From: Oxytricha trifallax
Lineage: Eukaryota > Ciliophora > Spirotrichea > Sporadotrichida > Oxytrichidae
Assembly (NCBI GenBank): GCA_000711775.1
Contig: ARYC01000551.1
Coordinates: forward strand, 1 to 64,000
Reading direction: 5' to 3'
DNA length: 64,000 nt
Shown here: positions 1-11,487 of the stretch, in pieces
Numbering within the stretch: position 1 is the stretch's first letter
How the letters are laid out: the number at the start of each line of letters is the position of its first letter
Made by a program: the position numbers and the translations under genes
Notes under the pieces: generated by a model
Seen by the model: only the letters and a program-made list of their open reading frames with translations
What the model was told of the DNA's origin: nothing
Database searches by the model: none

Positions 1-64
1 CAGAGGTAAATAATTGAAATCAATAACTTAAATTTGAATATCATTTCTTAGATCTGTAAACAAG

Positions 65-849
65 ATGGAGTCAATGAATGATGCAATGAAAATAGTGCAA
101 GCACAGGAATTGATTCAAAAATTTAGAAGCAAGAAGATTTTGCATCGCTATCTGGTGCAACAAGGTAATGAACTCATAGTAAATAATCTTTATTGTGTAG
201 TTGGTTTATTCCTGCCAACGATGGAAGGTACTAAAATTTCATTTCTAAGAGCAATAATCTTCGAAGAAAAGAAAGCATGATAACTTAAGATGTAAAGTTT
301 GCAGACATTCCAAACTATCCAGAAATATTAGTGACTAACTTATATGATGATGCTATGAATGACCCAGAGGTTTCGCTGTACCTGCCTGCTAAGAAGCAGC
401 TGTCAAATAAACTACCTGAAAGAAACTATTTCTTTGGTATACTTGCAAGAACTAAAGGTGATTACTTGAAAGAAATTATTCAAGAATCTCATAAGAAAAG
501 GTACAGCATCTCTTCAGAATATAAAGACAAACAAGGGATCAAGATAGTGAGAGCTGGTTATCAGAGTTGCAGAAGCACCCATATATTTCGAGTAAGATTT
601 GTAGTTTAACTCTTTAGAAAAATCTGGTACTGGCATCTTCTTGATGAAGGAATAGAGCAAGCTTCACAGAGAGCGAAAGTCGCAGACAAAGTATGAAGTT
701 AGCAAGAGACTTTATTCAAATATTTAGCCTCCAGAGTCGATGAACATAGATGCTGGAGTTGGCAGCAAGAGAAGAATCCTTGGAGGATGGAAGCAAGAAG
801 TAGAAGAAAAGAAAGAGAAGCCAGCTCTCACGAAAGAATTCTAAATGTG
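65..849 (+). pseudogene. TBE 22-kDa protein gene (broken)
   Basis: It is homologous to the minus-strand gene at about 47640-48420 in the other TBE; shared stretches include GLFLPTMEGTKISF, YLP-KKQLSNKLPER and the C-terminal NIDAG-G-KRR. The role of the 22-kDa TBE protein is unknown. A 36-nt GT-AG interval at 165-200 sits exactly where the other copy has a similar interval; splicing joins the Q codon directly to VGLFLP, so it is probably a real intron. The frame is broken by TGA at 278-280, by a shift just after it and by another TGA near 694. ATG at 65 aligns with the start of the other copy. TAA and TAG occur inside the frame as glutamine. Confidence 0.85.
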
Positions 850-869
850 ACTTATATATTCATTAACTT

Positions 870-1810
870 AACTCTAAAACTTATTAATATTCATTCACTC
901 TCCCTTCTTTAGCACACTTTTAAGCCAACTAATTATCAACTTTCTAAGCTGAACTTTTTATAAAATCGACTGTATCAATAGGTAGGTCATGCATCAGGTG
1001 GTATAGCAGCAGTTTTCTTATAATGACCTTTTAGTATACCCCCAGTAGAATTCAATTCCATTAAACTATGGACTGTAAGGTACCACTGGCGTTATTCTAA
1101 GTTGTTCATAACTCTTCCTTGTATCTTTAGTCTTATGAACAGAAAGATTATCAACAAACAGTAAAATCTCTTATTCAGGGTACTTCTCTCTAAGCTGCTC
1201 TAAAAACTTAATATACTGCTCTATCATAATAGAGCGAGGATGAATAACATAAGTTTCCAAACCAGCATCCTCGCTAATACCTCCAAGAATTGCCATTGTT
1301 TATACCTTGACTTTCTAATCATATACCTCTATATAACTATGCCTCTTATACCAAGACTTCTAGATGAAAGTGTTGAAGGTAAACACAGCCTCGTCAGCAT
1401 GAATAAACTTAATATTATTCTATTAGGCTCTCTGCATTTAATTATAAAATAATTTAAGTTGTTGTAAAATGGCAGAGTGAGATCAATTACTCTCTTGATA
1501 CGATTTACACCTTTATAAGAGATAAATTTCGTTTATAAATGTTTGCAACAGAATAAGCAGAGATCTTCAACTCAGGGAACTGGCGGTGAAACATAATAGC
1601 TCGTTAGTCAAGAGAAAAAGGAGCCCAATACTTCAAGGTTTTTCATTAATAAGATAGTCAATATGCTTATATAGAAACTTTGAATTCCTCTTAGGCTAAG
1701 AATTCAGCTATTATTCCTTTAATTACACAGCTTTCAAGCAGTGAGAGCGAACAGTTGATGGACTACGCTTTAAGAGCAGCGCAATAGACTAATAGTTCAG
1801 TACTGGTTTA
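870..1810 (-). pseudogene. TBE 42-kDa transposase (decayed)
   Basis: Read on the minus strand this encodes parts of the DDE-type 42-kDa TBE transposase. The second catalytic aspartate lies in LLFVDNLSVHK (near 1130-1160), and the third acidic position in VPYSPQFNGIEFYW (near 1040-1075), the counterpart of the YSPxxNPIE motif of Tc1/mariner enzymes. The reading frame does not hold together over the full length. It lies between the 22-kDa gene and the right terminus, as in the fuller copy. Confidence 0.8.
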
Positions 1811-2129
1811 CTTATTCACTATATATATCACATCCATAACGCAGTTTAAACACTAAATCTATATACTCTTCATCATAAATAGACCCCAAAAGCTTGCTAT
1901 TTTGTCTCGCATTTAATTAATAACCCCAACCTCTAACAAATTCCCTACAAATCAAAGCACTTATAAACCTCATTAAGGGATTTTGGGGTTTTAATTGCTC
2001 TTATAATAATAAGCCACTTCAATCTTTCAATTATTTATTTATAAGTAAATTTAGTAAATCTAGTTCATTAAAAATTAAATTGTTCTAATGTGTAAAATGC
2101 AAAATTTTTTAATAAAAATCATATATCTT

Positions 2130-2721
2130 TGCTTGACTTTTATAATTTCTGCGAGATACTTGAATTTTCCATGTATTCTAAGAGGTATACCTTGATGCTC
2201 TCCGACAAATGAAGAATTAAGAGTTTGCCACTAATTTTCATCAAAATTAAATAAATTTAATAAAAATAAAATAGTAAACTTTTTTAATTAAATTAAAGGT
2301 TTCCTTCAATTTTTAAATGAAATTGTTAAGAATTCATTATGTTTTATTACCAAATTAAATTAAAAATCAGTCTTAGTGTGATGAAAGTTACCAGTGTGTA
2401 ATGAACCCCTTCTCTATGGACTTGACTAGCCTTAATGATTACTATTCCCTGTTTTACTATTAGCTCTTAATATATCAACCATACGCTTTGTAGTTTTAAT
2501 TCTTCGATTTTTCAACTATTCAAGCTTCTCCTCTATACACATGAATAAAAGTTACAAATATGTTGAAAAATTGTTGAAATTGAAGAAATTATTTAACATT
2601 AAAATTTGGGTTTAATAAACTTACTTTGCTCTTCTTCTTCAAGCATACGCAAAGTCATTGTTTTTCTTCGAATCGCTCTCTTTTTTATCATTATATGTGA
2701 GTCATCAGATATCGATTTCAT
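2130..2721 (-). CDS. Two MDSs of an unknown basic protein, joined by pointer ATTTAATTT
   Basis: The upstream block begins at an ATG at 2721 (MKSISDDSHIMIKKRAIRRK) and continues to the donor of a 92-nt intron at 2533-2624 (GTAAGT...TATAG). After splicing it reads KEKLEQLKNRRIKTTKRM, then SSPQRRGSLHTGNFHHTKTD. The 9-bp word ATTTAATTT occurs on the minus strand at 2352-2360 and 2244-2252; joining at one copy keeps the frame into FDENQWQTLNSSFVGEHQG. This fits an IES of about 108 bp. The ATG may not be the real start: ATGAAA also occurs in the same phase in the block at 3325-3638, so the two could be joined. No family is recognised. The protein is basic and partly coiled-coil-like. Confidence 0.6.
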
Positions 2722-3324
2722 GTTATAATTTAAAATAGAATGTTAATGTTATAATATTCTATGATTCAAAAATAAATATATTGTCTATAGTTAAAATATG
2801 CTTAGAATGAAAGAAATTTTTGGGAAATCCAAAATGTAAAAAGCAAAATTACTATAAATAATATTAAAAATTTCATCTTGATTTATATATTTTGATTATA
2901 GATGAAATTTATCATTGCTATTCTAGTTTATATATAATTTGGAGAATTTATTTATAAATTATTTTAGTTGAGAAATTAGTTCATGAACAATAAATATGTT
3001 TAAATCGATCATATGATTATTTTAAAAATAATATAATTAATATCAGGAGATTATAGTTTATTTTAATAGTAATGATATATAATAAGATCAAATTTATAAT
3101 CTAAAAATTAATAAATAAAATAATATAATTTATTAGGGAATTATAATTGTATAAATAATTTAGCAGTAATATTTGCCCAATCCTTGGAACTTCTTTTTGG
3201 CTTGTTTCTGATAATTAAAATTATGTCAACTTTACATTTGGTATTTTTAATGCCTTAAAATGACCAGAAAATACAGAGTTATTTATGGACTAGTATTTCA
3301 AGCAATAATTGCAATATATTAATA

Positions 3325-3638
3325 TCAATTAATCTCGCTTTTACAATTCTACTCCTATTAACAACCTACTATATATAATCTCTCAATGCTTTTCATACCA
3401 AATAAAGTTTTTATTACAGCTCCTGCAATAACACCAGTGTCTCTGATTTTGAGGAATTTCAAAGTTAATTTATCATATCATATTGGATTTAAGCTGAGTC
3501 TACCTGGATTTAGAATGCTATTCTATATAAGTGTCTCTTTGAAGTTTTATTCACTAATTTTGGTTTGGGAAATACTTATAATCGCTCTAAAATTCTAGAA
3601 TAATTGTAAAACTCTATTCTACTGTTTGCCTCACACAT
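3325..3638 (-). CDS. Unknown coding block(s), with a 5-bp offset repeat inside
   Basis: From ATG 3638 the frame reads MCEANSRIEFYNYSR and continues through VFPKPKLVNKTSKRHLYRIA to a tyrosine-aspartate pair near 3480. A second frame then carries KLTLKFLKIRDTGVIAGAVI and FGMKSIERL to a TGA at 3327-3325. Both halves look coding, and the switch falls at TATGATATGATA (minus strand of 3471-3482), two overlapping copies of TATGATA offset by 5 bp. Removing 5 bp restores one frame of about 104 codons. The true end may lie elsewhere (see the block at 2130-2721). Not recognised. A plus-strand open frame over the same bases lacks coding character. Confidence 0.5.
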
Positions 3639-4014
3639 GAAATTAATTTAATATAAATGTTATTTCTCATATTGAATAATACTTTATCAATAATATTGTA
3701 CAAAAAATGGATGTAGAATATCAGATTAAATTAGTGCAGAAAAAAAAAGTTAAATATTTTTATAGAATAGAAATCTTGGTTTAATTTATTTACTATTTTA
3801 TATAAATAAATAATGCTATGAAATTTGAGCATTTAATTTTATAAAAATGAGATAAAAAATAATGCCAATAATTTCAAAGATAATTCATATGTCTATTTCA
3901 TTTTCGAAATATTATATCATTGATCAATAATCAATTTTTTTACATATTTCACTTAGATTATTTATGATTTATAAATAATTTATTGATATATTATTTATAT
4001 ATTTATTGTAGGAT

Positions 4015-4745
4015 TCATTCGAAGATCTGAATCTCTTCCAAAGAATAAATCTTATACACTCTCTTTCTAATCTAGATTATTTTCCCCTAAAATTCAATTT
4101 GTTTTTATAAAATCGTCACAACAACAAATAAATACAAAAATTATATAAAGATTTTATATTTTTTTCCAAAAAAAGCCTAATTTTAAGAATAAAATACTGA
4201 GAATTACGATGTGATCTAAACATTTATCACTTACCTTTATTATTGCTTAATTAAAATTTATTCAATACATTATTATAGTGATGATGAAATATATATTAAT
4301 AATGTATTGGACACATAAGTATATATTCATTTTTATAAATTGAAAATTGTTCCTTCATTATGAAATGAAATTTATGTTTATAAAAATGCAAGTATATTCA
4401 TGTTTTTAGAATTTAATTAATCAAGTTTATGCGTGTATTCATTTTATTAATATATGAAATACAAAAGATGAAATTAATTTTGTTTGATTAAATTTTGAAA
4501 TATAATTACTCTTTTATATCTTTTCCATATTTTTATTGATTGTTCCAATAAAATTAAAAAATATTTAATGATAATTTTATAAATAATACTTACAATTAAT
4601 TGTGAGCAATATTGTTGAGATTTTCAATATAAATATCTTTTTGAGGAGTTGACTTATTTTTAAACTATAAATTTAGTCTTTAAGCACTAGATGCCAATTA
4701 GTCTCTATAGGTACTTCTTTGAGACTAATAATCTTAATATTAATT
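4015..4745 (-). CDS. Two candidate MDS patches, same strand as the neighbours
   Basis: Two GC-richer patches encode ordinary-looking peptides on the minus strand. At about 4665-4745 the frame reads SLKEVPIETNWHLVLKD, and at about 4015-4135 it reads KQIEFQGKIIQIRKRV then YSLEEIQIFE before TGA. The DNA between and around them is very AT-rich. They would fit as further MDSs of the minus-strand gene spread over 2.1-8.25 kb, but no pointers were resolved, so membership and order are inference. Confidence 0.35.
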
Positions 4746-5929
4746 CTATTAATTTATGACATTCTTGTTTTAGTGAATTTTATTATTTTCTTGGTAAAAT
4801 TAATGAATAATAAATAAAAATTAAATAATTAAACATTTAAATTATAATTAAAGTAAAATTAAAGGATAATTTATAGTTATCATAGATAAATCATTAATTC
4901 AAATACCTATATATTACAATTTAAAGGAATCTTGCAAATTTCATTTATATTTGCCGGTTAGTAAACTTCATAATTTTCTGTAAAATTATTTATAATAAAT
5001 TTATTTCATATTCTAAAAGTTTAATAAATATAATAACTTATTTTAGAGATTGATTAAAAAAATTGTTTTCCAATTAATTTATTCGATATTTTGATATTAA
5101 ATCATATTTAATAAAAGAATCTTTTTCGTTAAATATTTTATTAAGCAATTTTATAGCAAATTTTATAATTTCAAAATTTAGTATATTTATTTAATATTAA
5201 ATGATTATAATTATATATATTTCTCTTGCATCATGTTATATTACTTAAGGAAAACTATATAAAAAAATATTATATATTTTTTTTACAAAGAATATTCATC
5301 TTTTTATTGAATTAATCCTCTTTGTATATAAAAGATAAAAAGGAAAGCTAAAAAATAACGCGTTATATAAAATTTTGACATTATACTAAAACAATTAAAA
5401 TTATACAGCTATTATTTAGTTTTTTATAAATTAAATATAAAAGTTTCAAGTAATAAAATTTATAAAATGAATGTAAGTATCTGTAGAGGATTTACTTGAC
5501 TAAATACACACAAAAATTCTTTAATAATGTTTATTTTTATGTTTAATTTTCATTGTGGTTTTTAAGATAACTTTAGGATTAGAATAAAAATTAAAGAATA
5601 ACAATTTAGGACTTTTTCGATAGATTTTTAAAATATTTGAATTATAAGAATTTTAATTTGTTTTATAATTCGGACCTTTTTGAAATACCTATTATTGATA
5701 GGTTAAATTATGTAATATTTTCTCTTTGGAATTATTGTTGTCATTTATATTGACTTATTCTCAATCTTACTATATCGAAATATACACCTTTTAGGTAAAA
5801 TGTTTCACACTTTAATTTATTGATTATTGCTCATACATATAAAAAATGACATAATTTTTACACCGACTCCTAAAATTATAATAACTATCGAAATCACATA
5901 TCGCTTTGTAGAATATTAATTTTTTTTCT

Positions 5930-6820
5930 GTTTTTAAGACGCATGCTTACTTACGATATTCCCTAAGGATAAATTATTTTATCTTATAGATCTAAAAAAA
6001 TGGAAAATTGAATTAGCTAGAGACCACATTAATTTCTTCTCTAAAAATCATCATGAATTCTTAGAAATGAAGGTCTTTGGAGTTTAAATCATTAATGATA
6101 TAATCTAACATCAGTTTGATTTATATACTTTTTGTGAGTTCTTTCAAATTTAATATCAAGCAAAGATAAGATTTTAAAATTTATTTTAAGCAAACTATCG
6201 AATTCTTTTTCTCTTTGCAACTATAATTAAAATATTTTAAATTGCAAAATCATTTTGAAACTAATCATATGAAAAGGAAGTTGAAACGATACGACTGCTA
6301 AGGTTTTGCAAAATCTTGCCGCTTTAAAATAAAAGAAATATTGAATTAGTCTATTAGTAAAACAATTTGCTTTTATAAATATTAGCGATTAACCGTAAAA
6401 AGAGGCCTATATTAAGAAATTTTTTCGATGAAATCTCAATTCAGGTCAGAAAGTGGAAAATATAGCAAGTAATTTACAGTCTTAAAGTTGCAAATTGTGA
6501 TTATTGAAAAAAAAACTTATTGGAGATGTTTTATAATCAAAATTTAAAAGCTAAAAAATTGCTAGAGTGGATTTAAATATTTTTCATTCTAAATTTAAAT
6601 GTCACTAAATAATGTTTTTCATTTTGCTAATTATCAAAGTCCTAATGATTCCCTAATAAGACTTACCCCATTCTGCTTTTAAATAATACACTTAAATATT
6701 AAATATTGGAGAGAAAGGTTTTTGACTGTGAGGAAGAATCTGATGGCAGACTGGGCACTTATTCCATAAAATTAATTTTTTCTTCTTTTAAGTCTTGTTC
6801 CAAGTCATTATAAAAATTAC
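5930..6820 (-). CDS. Two further candidate MDS patches
   Basis: At about 6640-6820 the minus strand carries a Ser-rich stretch (NFMEQVPSLPSDSSSQSK) that resembles the low-complexity style of the block at 7058-8251. At about 5930-6092 it carries DLHFQEFMMIFREEINVV followed by ILREYRKQACVLKTEKK. Competing open frames exist on both strands, because TGA alone is a rare stop in this AT-rich DNA, so this call rests on peptide character only. No pointers were resolved. Confidence 0.3.
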
Positions 6821-7057
6821 AAATTTATTTCAATGCTTAAAATTTCTATCAAAATAAAAATTTTATTTAAAATAATAAATAATTTGAACATTATTAAGAT
6901 GAACTGCGCTAAAGATTGGTAATTTAACTGCTGACTTTAAATTTAAAAAAATAATATATTCAACACATATTAGAAAATGTTATACTTTAAGATAAGGACT
7001 CAATATATTATTTTATAATTTTTAAAGCAACTTTTACTTAATATTAATCCTAGTTGA

Positions 7058-8251
7058 AGATCCCAAGGTCCCGCTTATATATTTAGAATTCGTCCCTGAT
7101 CCAGACCTACTTCCTGTTCCAGAAGAGTTGCCAAATATATAATACAATTTTTATCTAAAAAAGTATTTATATGAGTTAATTGTTAATTAAAATAAAAAAT
7201 ATTCAATAATATTTTACTTGCCGTATAGGTTAATAAAAGCATTGCTACTCTGAGAGGACGTTCTGTAATTAAGCACACTTGAATTGAAAGTTATACTGGA
7301 TGCCAAATCTTTTTCGTGAAAACTACTCATTTCACTCAGGTTGTTAGAACTAAACTCAAAGAAATATCATCATTTATTTTTAATTATATCATAATACTAT
7401 GTTTAATAAATTGAGATTAATTTCTATATAACTTTATGTTCTGAATTTTAAAATTTACATAGTTTAGTAAGATTTGCATAGCCCAAATTTTAGTTATTTA
7501 CCAAGTTATTATATTTATTTTTGAATTTTTCATTCTGGGAAATGTCTACTACTTTAGATATTTATTGAAATTCGCTGCTTCTTCGATTATTTTGATCATT
7601 TCATTAATTATATTTATTTTATTGTGAGTTAGCTAAAATAGATTATTTTGGGTGAAATTATTTAGTAAATCAACTTTGTACATTTCTTTTTAATTATATT
7701 AATTTATTTATATTTTTAGGTACTCTACCGCATTTAAGCTGTTTTGCGGTAGAGTACCTTAATTATATTAATTATTAAAATATTTAATTTTAAATGCAAT
7801 GGATAAATATGAAATGTAGTTTTTATCAAAAGTAATATATATATTAAGATTATATTTATAAATTATAAATTATTAAAATTAAAAAGATATAAAATCTCAT
7901 ATTGTTAAGTCTTGTTGCTTGATATAGCAAAATTTTTAAATTATTCCTCACTTTTATTTAAAATTCATTTCTATATTACTTTTGATAAAAACTACATTTC
8001 ATATTTATCCATTGCATTTAAAATTAAATATTTTAATAATTAATATAATTAAGGTACTCTACCGCAAAATAGCTTAAATGCGGTAGAGTACCTAAAAATA
8101 TAAATAAATTAATATAATTAAAAAGAAATGTACAAAGTTGATTTACTAAATAATTTCACCCAAAATAATCTATTTTAGCTAAGTCTTAAATTGAACTGCT
8201 GTTTTTATTTGAAGTTTCATTACTGCTGGTTTTACTCTTATTGCTAAACAT
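7058..8251 (-). CDS. N-terminal MDSs of a Ser/Asn-rich protein; IES carries a MITE
   Basis: ATG at 8251 starts MFSNKSKTSSNETSNKN. Pointer AGTTC (minus strand at 8193-8197 and 7347-7351) joins this in frame to SNNLSEMSSFHEKDLASS and FNSSVLNYRTSSQSSN. A second pointer, GGCAA (7218-7222 and 7128-7132), joins INLY to GNSSGTGSRSGSGTNS. The 7133-7222 interval could instead be an intron, since it starts GTAAAA and ends in AG nearby. The product is a low-complexity Ser/Asn-rich N-terminus; the downstream part and function are unknown. The first IES, 7352-8197, is about 845 bp because it holds the fold-back element at 7632-8179. Confidence 0.6.
7632..8179. mobile_element. Fold-back MITE with hairpins in each arm
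   Basis: The two halves are near-perfect inverted repeats of about 215 bp, beginning GCTAAAATAG and ending CTATTTTAGC, flanked by TA on each side (7630-7631 and 8180-8181), as expected for Tc1/mariner-type insertion. Each arm holds its own 40-bp palindrome (7719-7758 and 8053-8092) built on GGTACTCTACCGC, giving four copies of that 13-mer. There is no coding capacity. It lies inside an IES of the Ser/Asn-rich gene. Confidence 0.85.
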
Positions 8252-8259
8252 GTCTTTTA

Positions 8260-10979
8260 ATTAAAATATATTACATTCAGAGATAATTTATTTTGATTTT
8301 AGAGGAAATAAATAAGTAAAATTGAATAAATATTATGGACAATTATATATTACGATATAGAAATGTTAGAAATGTTCTTAAGTAATTAAAATTAAATAAA
8401 TGAGTAATTTAGGTTAGATTATGAAATCGTAAATATTATTATCTATTCAAAAAAGCGTTAGGAGATATTTATTATAGCGTTATTTGTAATGAGTTACTCT
8501 GAAAAACTCTGAAAAAATTTATTAGAACAAAAAAATCATATTTACATATTAAATACATTCATAACAATTTTTAAATAAAAATGTTCCATACTTAAAAAAA
8601 TATTCAATTAAAGAACTAATCAATTATTTATTTTTAATTAATTTAACTATATCAAGATTTTTTCAACAATTTTAGAAAAATAAAATAATTAAAGTTAAAA
8701 CTTTCCCATTCAATAAATTCATTAACTAATGATAAATCCACAACTTTATATTTTTTATATATAAAAATGTCCTTAACAGAAGTTAATGAACTAAGTAGGC
8801 TTCTTTTAGAGCTGCTTTACATGCTATTTTTTTAAGAAAAATATTGGAATAATTTAATTAGAAATTATAAGAAATTACTCTAACCTAAAAAAAACTGAGT
8901 CATTTAAATTTTTTATAAAAAGACTTTACAAAATTACTAATTTTAAATTTCAAATATTTAATTCATTTAAATAAAATATTTCTATATTATTATACAATTT
9001 TATTTTAAAATCTTTATATTTTCAAATTTCTTGCAAAAATATGGGATTATAAAATGCTTTTTATTTTATAAATTAAAATTTATTAATTTAAATTTTTTTC
9101 TATAATATAATAAAATATTTAAAGTTAAATTTAATTATTTACTTATAATATTATCTAATTAAAACAACTATTTTAATTTGTTTAATTTATGCTACTTTAT
9201 TAAGATGAAGTTATTTATTATAATATATAGTATTGATTATATTATATATATATATATATTAATTTAATTATGTCATATACCTAATTCTGAATGGTTCTAA
9301 TTAAATTTACTATTATAGGGAAAAAATTACAATTTAGTGTAAATTCACTTGATTAATTAAAACCTTTTGCATTGAATTAACAAAAGTCAATAAATAATGC
9401 CATAAAAGAATAATTAATCTTAATAATAGTAAAAAAAAAAGGCTTAACTAAAAAAAAACACTGAATTAATATAAAAAAGTGAAAGTAATTAGTCTTATTT
9501 AATAGATATGAAGAGCGTAATCTTATAATAACCATATTCTTTATATTAATTGAAAATATTTATTATGAACTAGATTTTAAGCTATTTGATACTGAAAATT
9601 TATCCATGCTACTGACATCTTAATGTTTAAAACTCTCTGCTAATGAATACTTGCTAGTACGATTAAAATAATTAAAATTTAAACCTAAATTATTTAAAAT
9701 GAAAATATATATTTATTTTATTTATATTAATAATATTTTTTGATTTTTAGAGCTTAATGAGCTGAATTCTTCACTTGACTTCTTATATAATTAAGTGATT
9801 TATTTAAAAATAAATATTTAAATAAAGTTTAAAAATATAAAGAGATTCTTAGTATCGTGAAATTAATTTTTCAATTTCTATTTCATTAAAGCAAATTATA
9901 ATTGTTTTAATGCCAAATTATATATAATAATACTAATATTAGAGTATTGTTTTTTTACTATCCTATATATTTAATTATTAAATTTGCTTATTCTTTATTT
10001 TAAAAATTATGATTTATAAATTTAAATGATTTAACCGAAGATAAATAAAAAAATTTGTCAATTCCTTATTAAATATTAATTTTAATTAATGTGATGTTAT
10101 TTTATTTGAATTAATATAAAATCAAATTATTTTTTAAGAATTTATAGAACATAAATTTTCTAATAAAATCCTTAAAAAAAAGATGAAATTAAATTAAATC
10201 ATTTATCTAACCTTAAATCTAAAATGAGAATGTAACATTATAAAAAAAAAACAATTTTTTGAAATCATATAAAATATTATTAAATAAAATCAGTAAAATT
10301 CCTTCATTCAAGATATTAGAGTTGTATTATATTTATATTTTATTAAACCATTTTAAATATTTATATTTCAGTATTATATTATTTTTGAATTTAACATCCA
10401 AAACTTAAAGAAATTAAAGAAATGCTTAATATTAGTGATTTCAAATAAAATTATATAACTTTAAATTACGATATTATCTTATTAATTTCTTTAATGTTTA
10501 AAGTGCTGAACTATATAAAAAGTAAATTAATTTTAATTATTGATTTTTAATTTTTAATATTATTGAGGAAAATAGAATAATTAATCATGGAATATTAATA
10601 TTTGCTTTTATTTTAAAATTTAAAAATATATGCCAAATTTTATAATCTTATTTATTCAAATAAGTACAATTAAATATTTTTTATTTTTTTTATTAATTTT
10701 ATTAATTTTACTTTGAAAATCAAACCTTAATTAAAATATAAACATTTAAATTAAGGTAGGTACATGTTTTTATCTTTAGACTTTAATTTTGCCTAAAATT
10801 TTCATACAAAAGTTAAATATAAATTTTATGATTGCTTTTATTTTTTTTAAATAAAATCAATTGATGATGTTTTTTTCCATTAAAAAATTACACATTAATT
10901 TCATTTAAAATTTTAGAAGTAAAAATCATAATATTCCCCAATATTAAAAAGAGGTTATTTTTAAAATATTTAAAGTTGA
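8260..10979. other. AT-rich intergenic or eliminated DNA
   Basis: Nothing firm is present. The stretch is extremely AT-rich with A/T runs and a short (TA)n tract near 9241-9260. Two weak coding hints exist: a plus-strand frame from ATG 8767 (MSLTEVNELSRLLLELL) and a patch near 9600-9660. Neither has a pointer or family match, and I do not call them as genes. Confidence 0.5.
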
Positions 10980-10981
10980 TA

Positions 10982-11381
10982 TTGTAGGAATACATTTGAA
11001 TTTGGAAAATTAATTATAATTAAATTAAATATAAATCAAAATCGTGGCAGTTAAAGTTGGCCAATTTAAACGATCTTGGGCTCATTCGATAGAGAATTCA
11101 AAATTAGCTGGACTTTGTTATTGGCAGTACTAATTTATTGCATCCCTGGAGAGAGATAACTTCACTATAATGTGAGAGTATAATTTAATAAATTTAGAGG
11201 TGTTTAATTAAAGTGAAGTTATCTCTCTCCAGGGATGCAATAAATTGGTACTGCCAATAACAAAGTCCAGCTAATTTTGAATTCTCTATCGAATGAGCCT
11301 AAGATCATTTAAATTGGCCAGCTTTAACTGACACGATTTTGATTTATATTTAATTTTCCAAATTCAAATGTATTCCTGCAA
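10982..11381. mobile_element. Fold-back MITE, TTGTAGGAATAC family
   Basis: This 400-bp element has terminal inverted repeats of about 170-185 bp starting TTGTAGGAATACATTTG, with TA on both sides (10980-10981 and 11382-11383). Each arm contains the inner word GTGGCAGTTAA (one arm has GTGTCAGTTAA). The centre is a loop of about 45 bp. It has no ORF. It shares its termini with the element at 16048-16463 and, less closely, with the large elements at 38334-41546 and 44645-45820, so it is probably a non-autonomous member of one TA-targeting family. Confidence 0.9.
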
Positions 11382-11487
11382 TATAAGGAGGTTTCAACTT
11401 TATAAAGGTAAGAAATAATGAAATAGTTTAGCCATTTTGAGATTAATATAAAAATAAATAAATAAAAAAATATGAATTAAAATAGAT

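Larger units (their letters stand above)
1..1992 (-). mobile_element. TBE transposon, 3' part, decayed
   Basis: This is the inner and right part of a telomere-bearing element (TBE, Tc1/mariner-related DNA transposon of stichotrich germlines); the rest lies left of the window. The right end carries a telomere-like tract ending GGGGTTTT at about 1992, and the sub-terminal sequence with CTACAAATCAAAGCACTTAT matches the ends of the nearly full copy at 46443-50471. Gene order is the same as in that copy but inverted: the 22-kDa gene on the plus strand, then the 42-kDa transposase on the minus strand. Both frames contain TGA stops or shifts, so the copy looks inactive. Confidence 0.9.

Noticed and set aside
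3386-3598. Plus-strand open frame of 70 codons
   Set aside because: It overlaps a minus-strand frame with clearer protein character and is explained as its shadow.
6072-6934. Plus-strand frame open for about 287 codons with TAA/TAG as Gln
   Set aside because: With TGA as the only stop in DNA of roughly one-fifth GC, frames this long are expected by chance many times in 64 kb. The peptide has no domain or consistent character.
9241-9260. (TA)n tract as a possible origin or regulatory site
   Set aside because: Short TA runs are frequent in this composition; nothing else supports a function.
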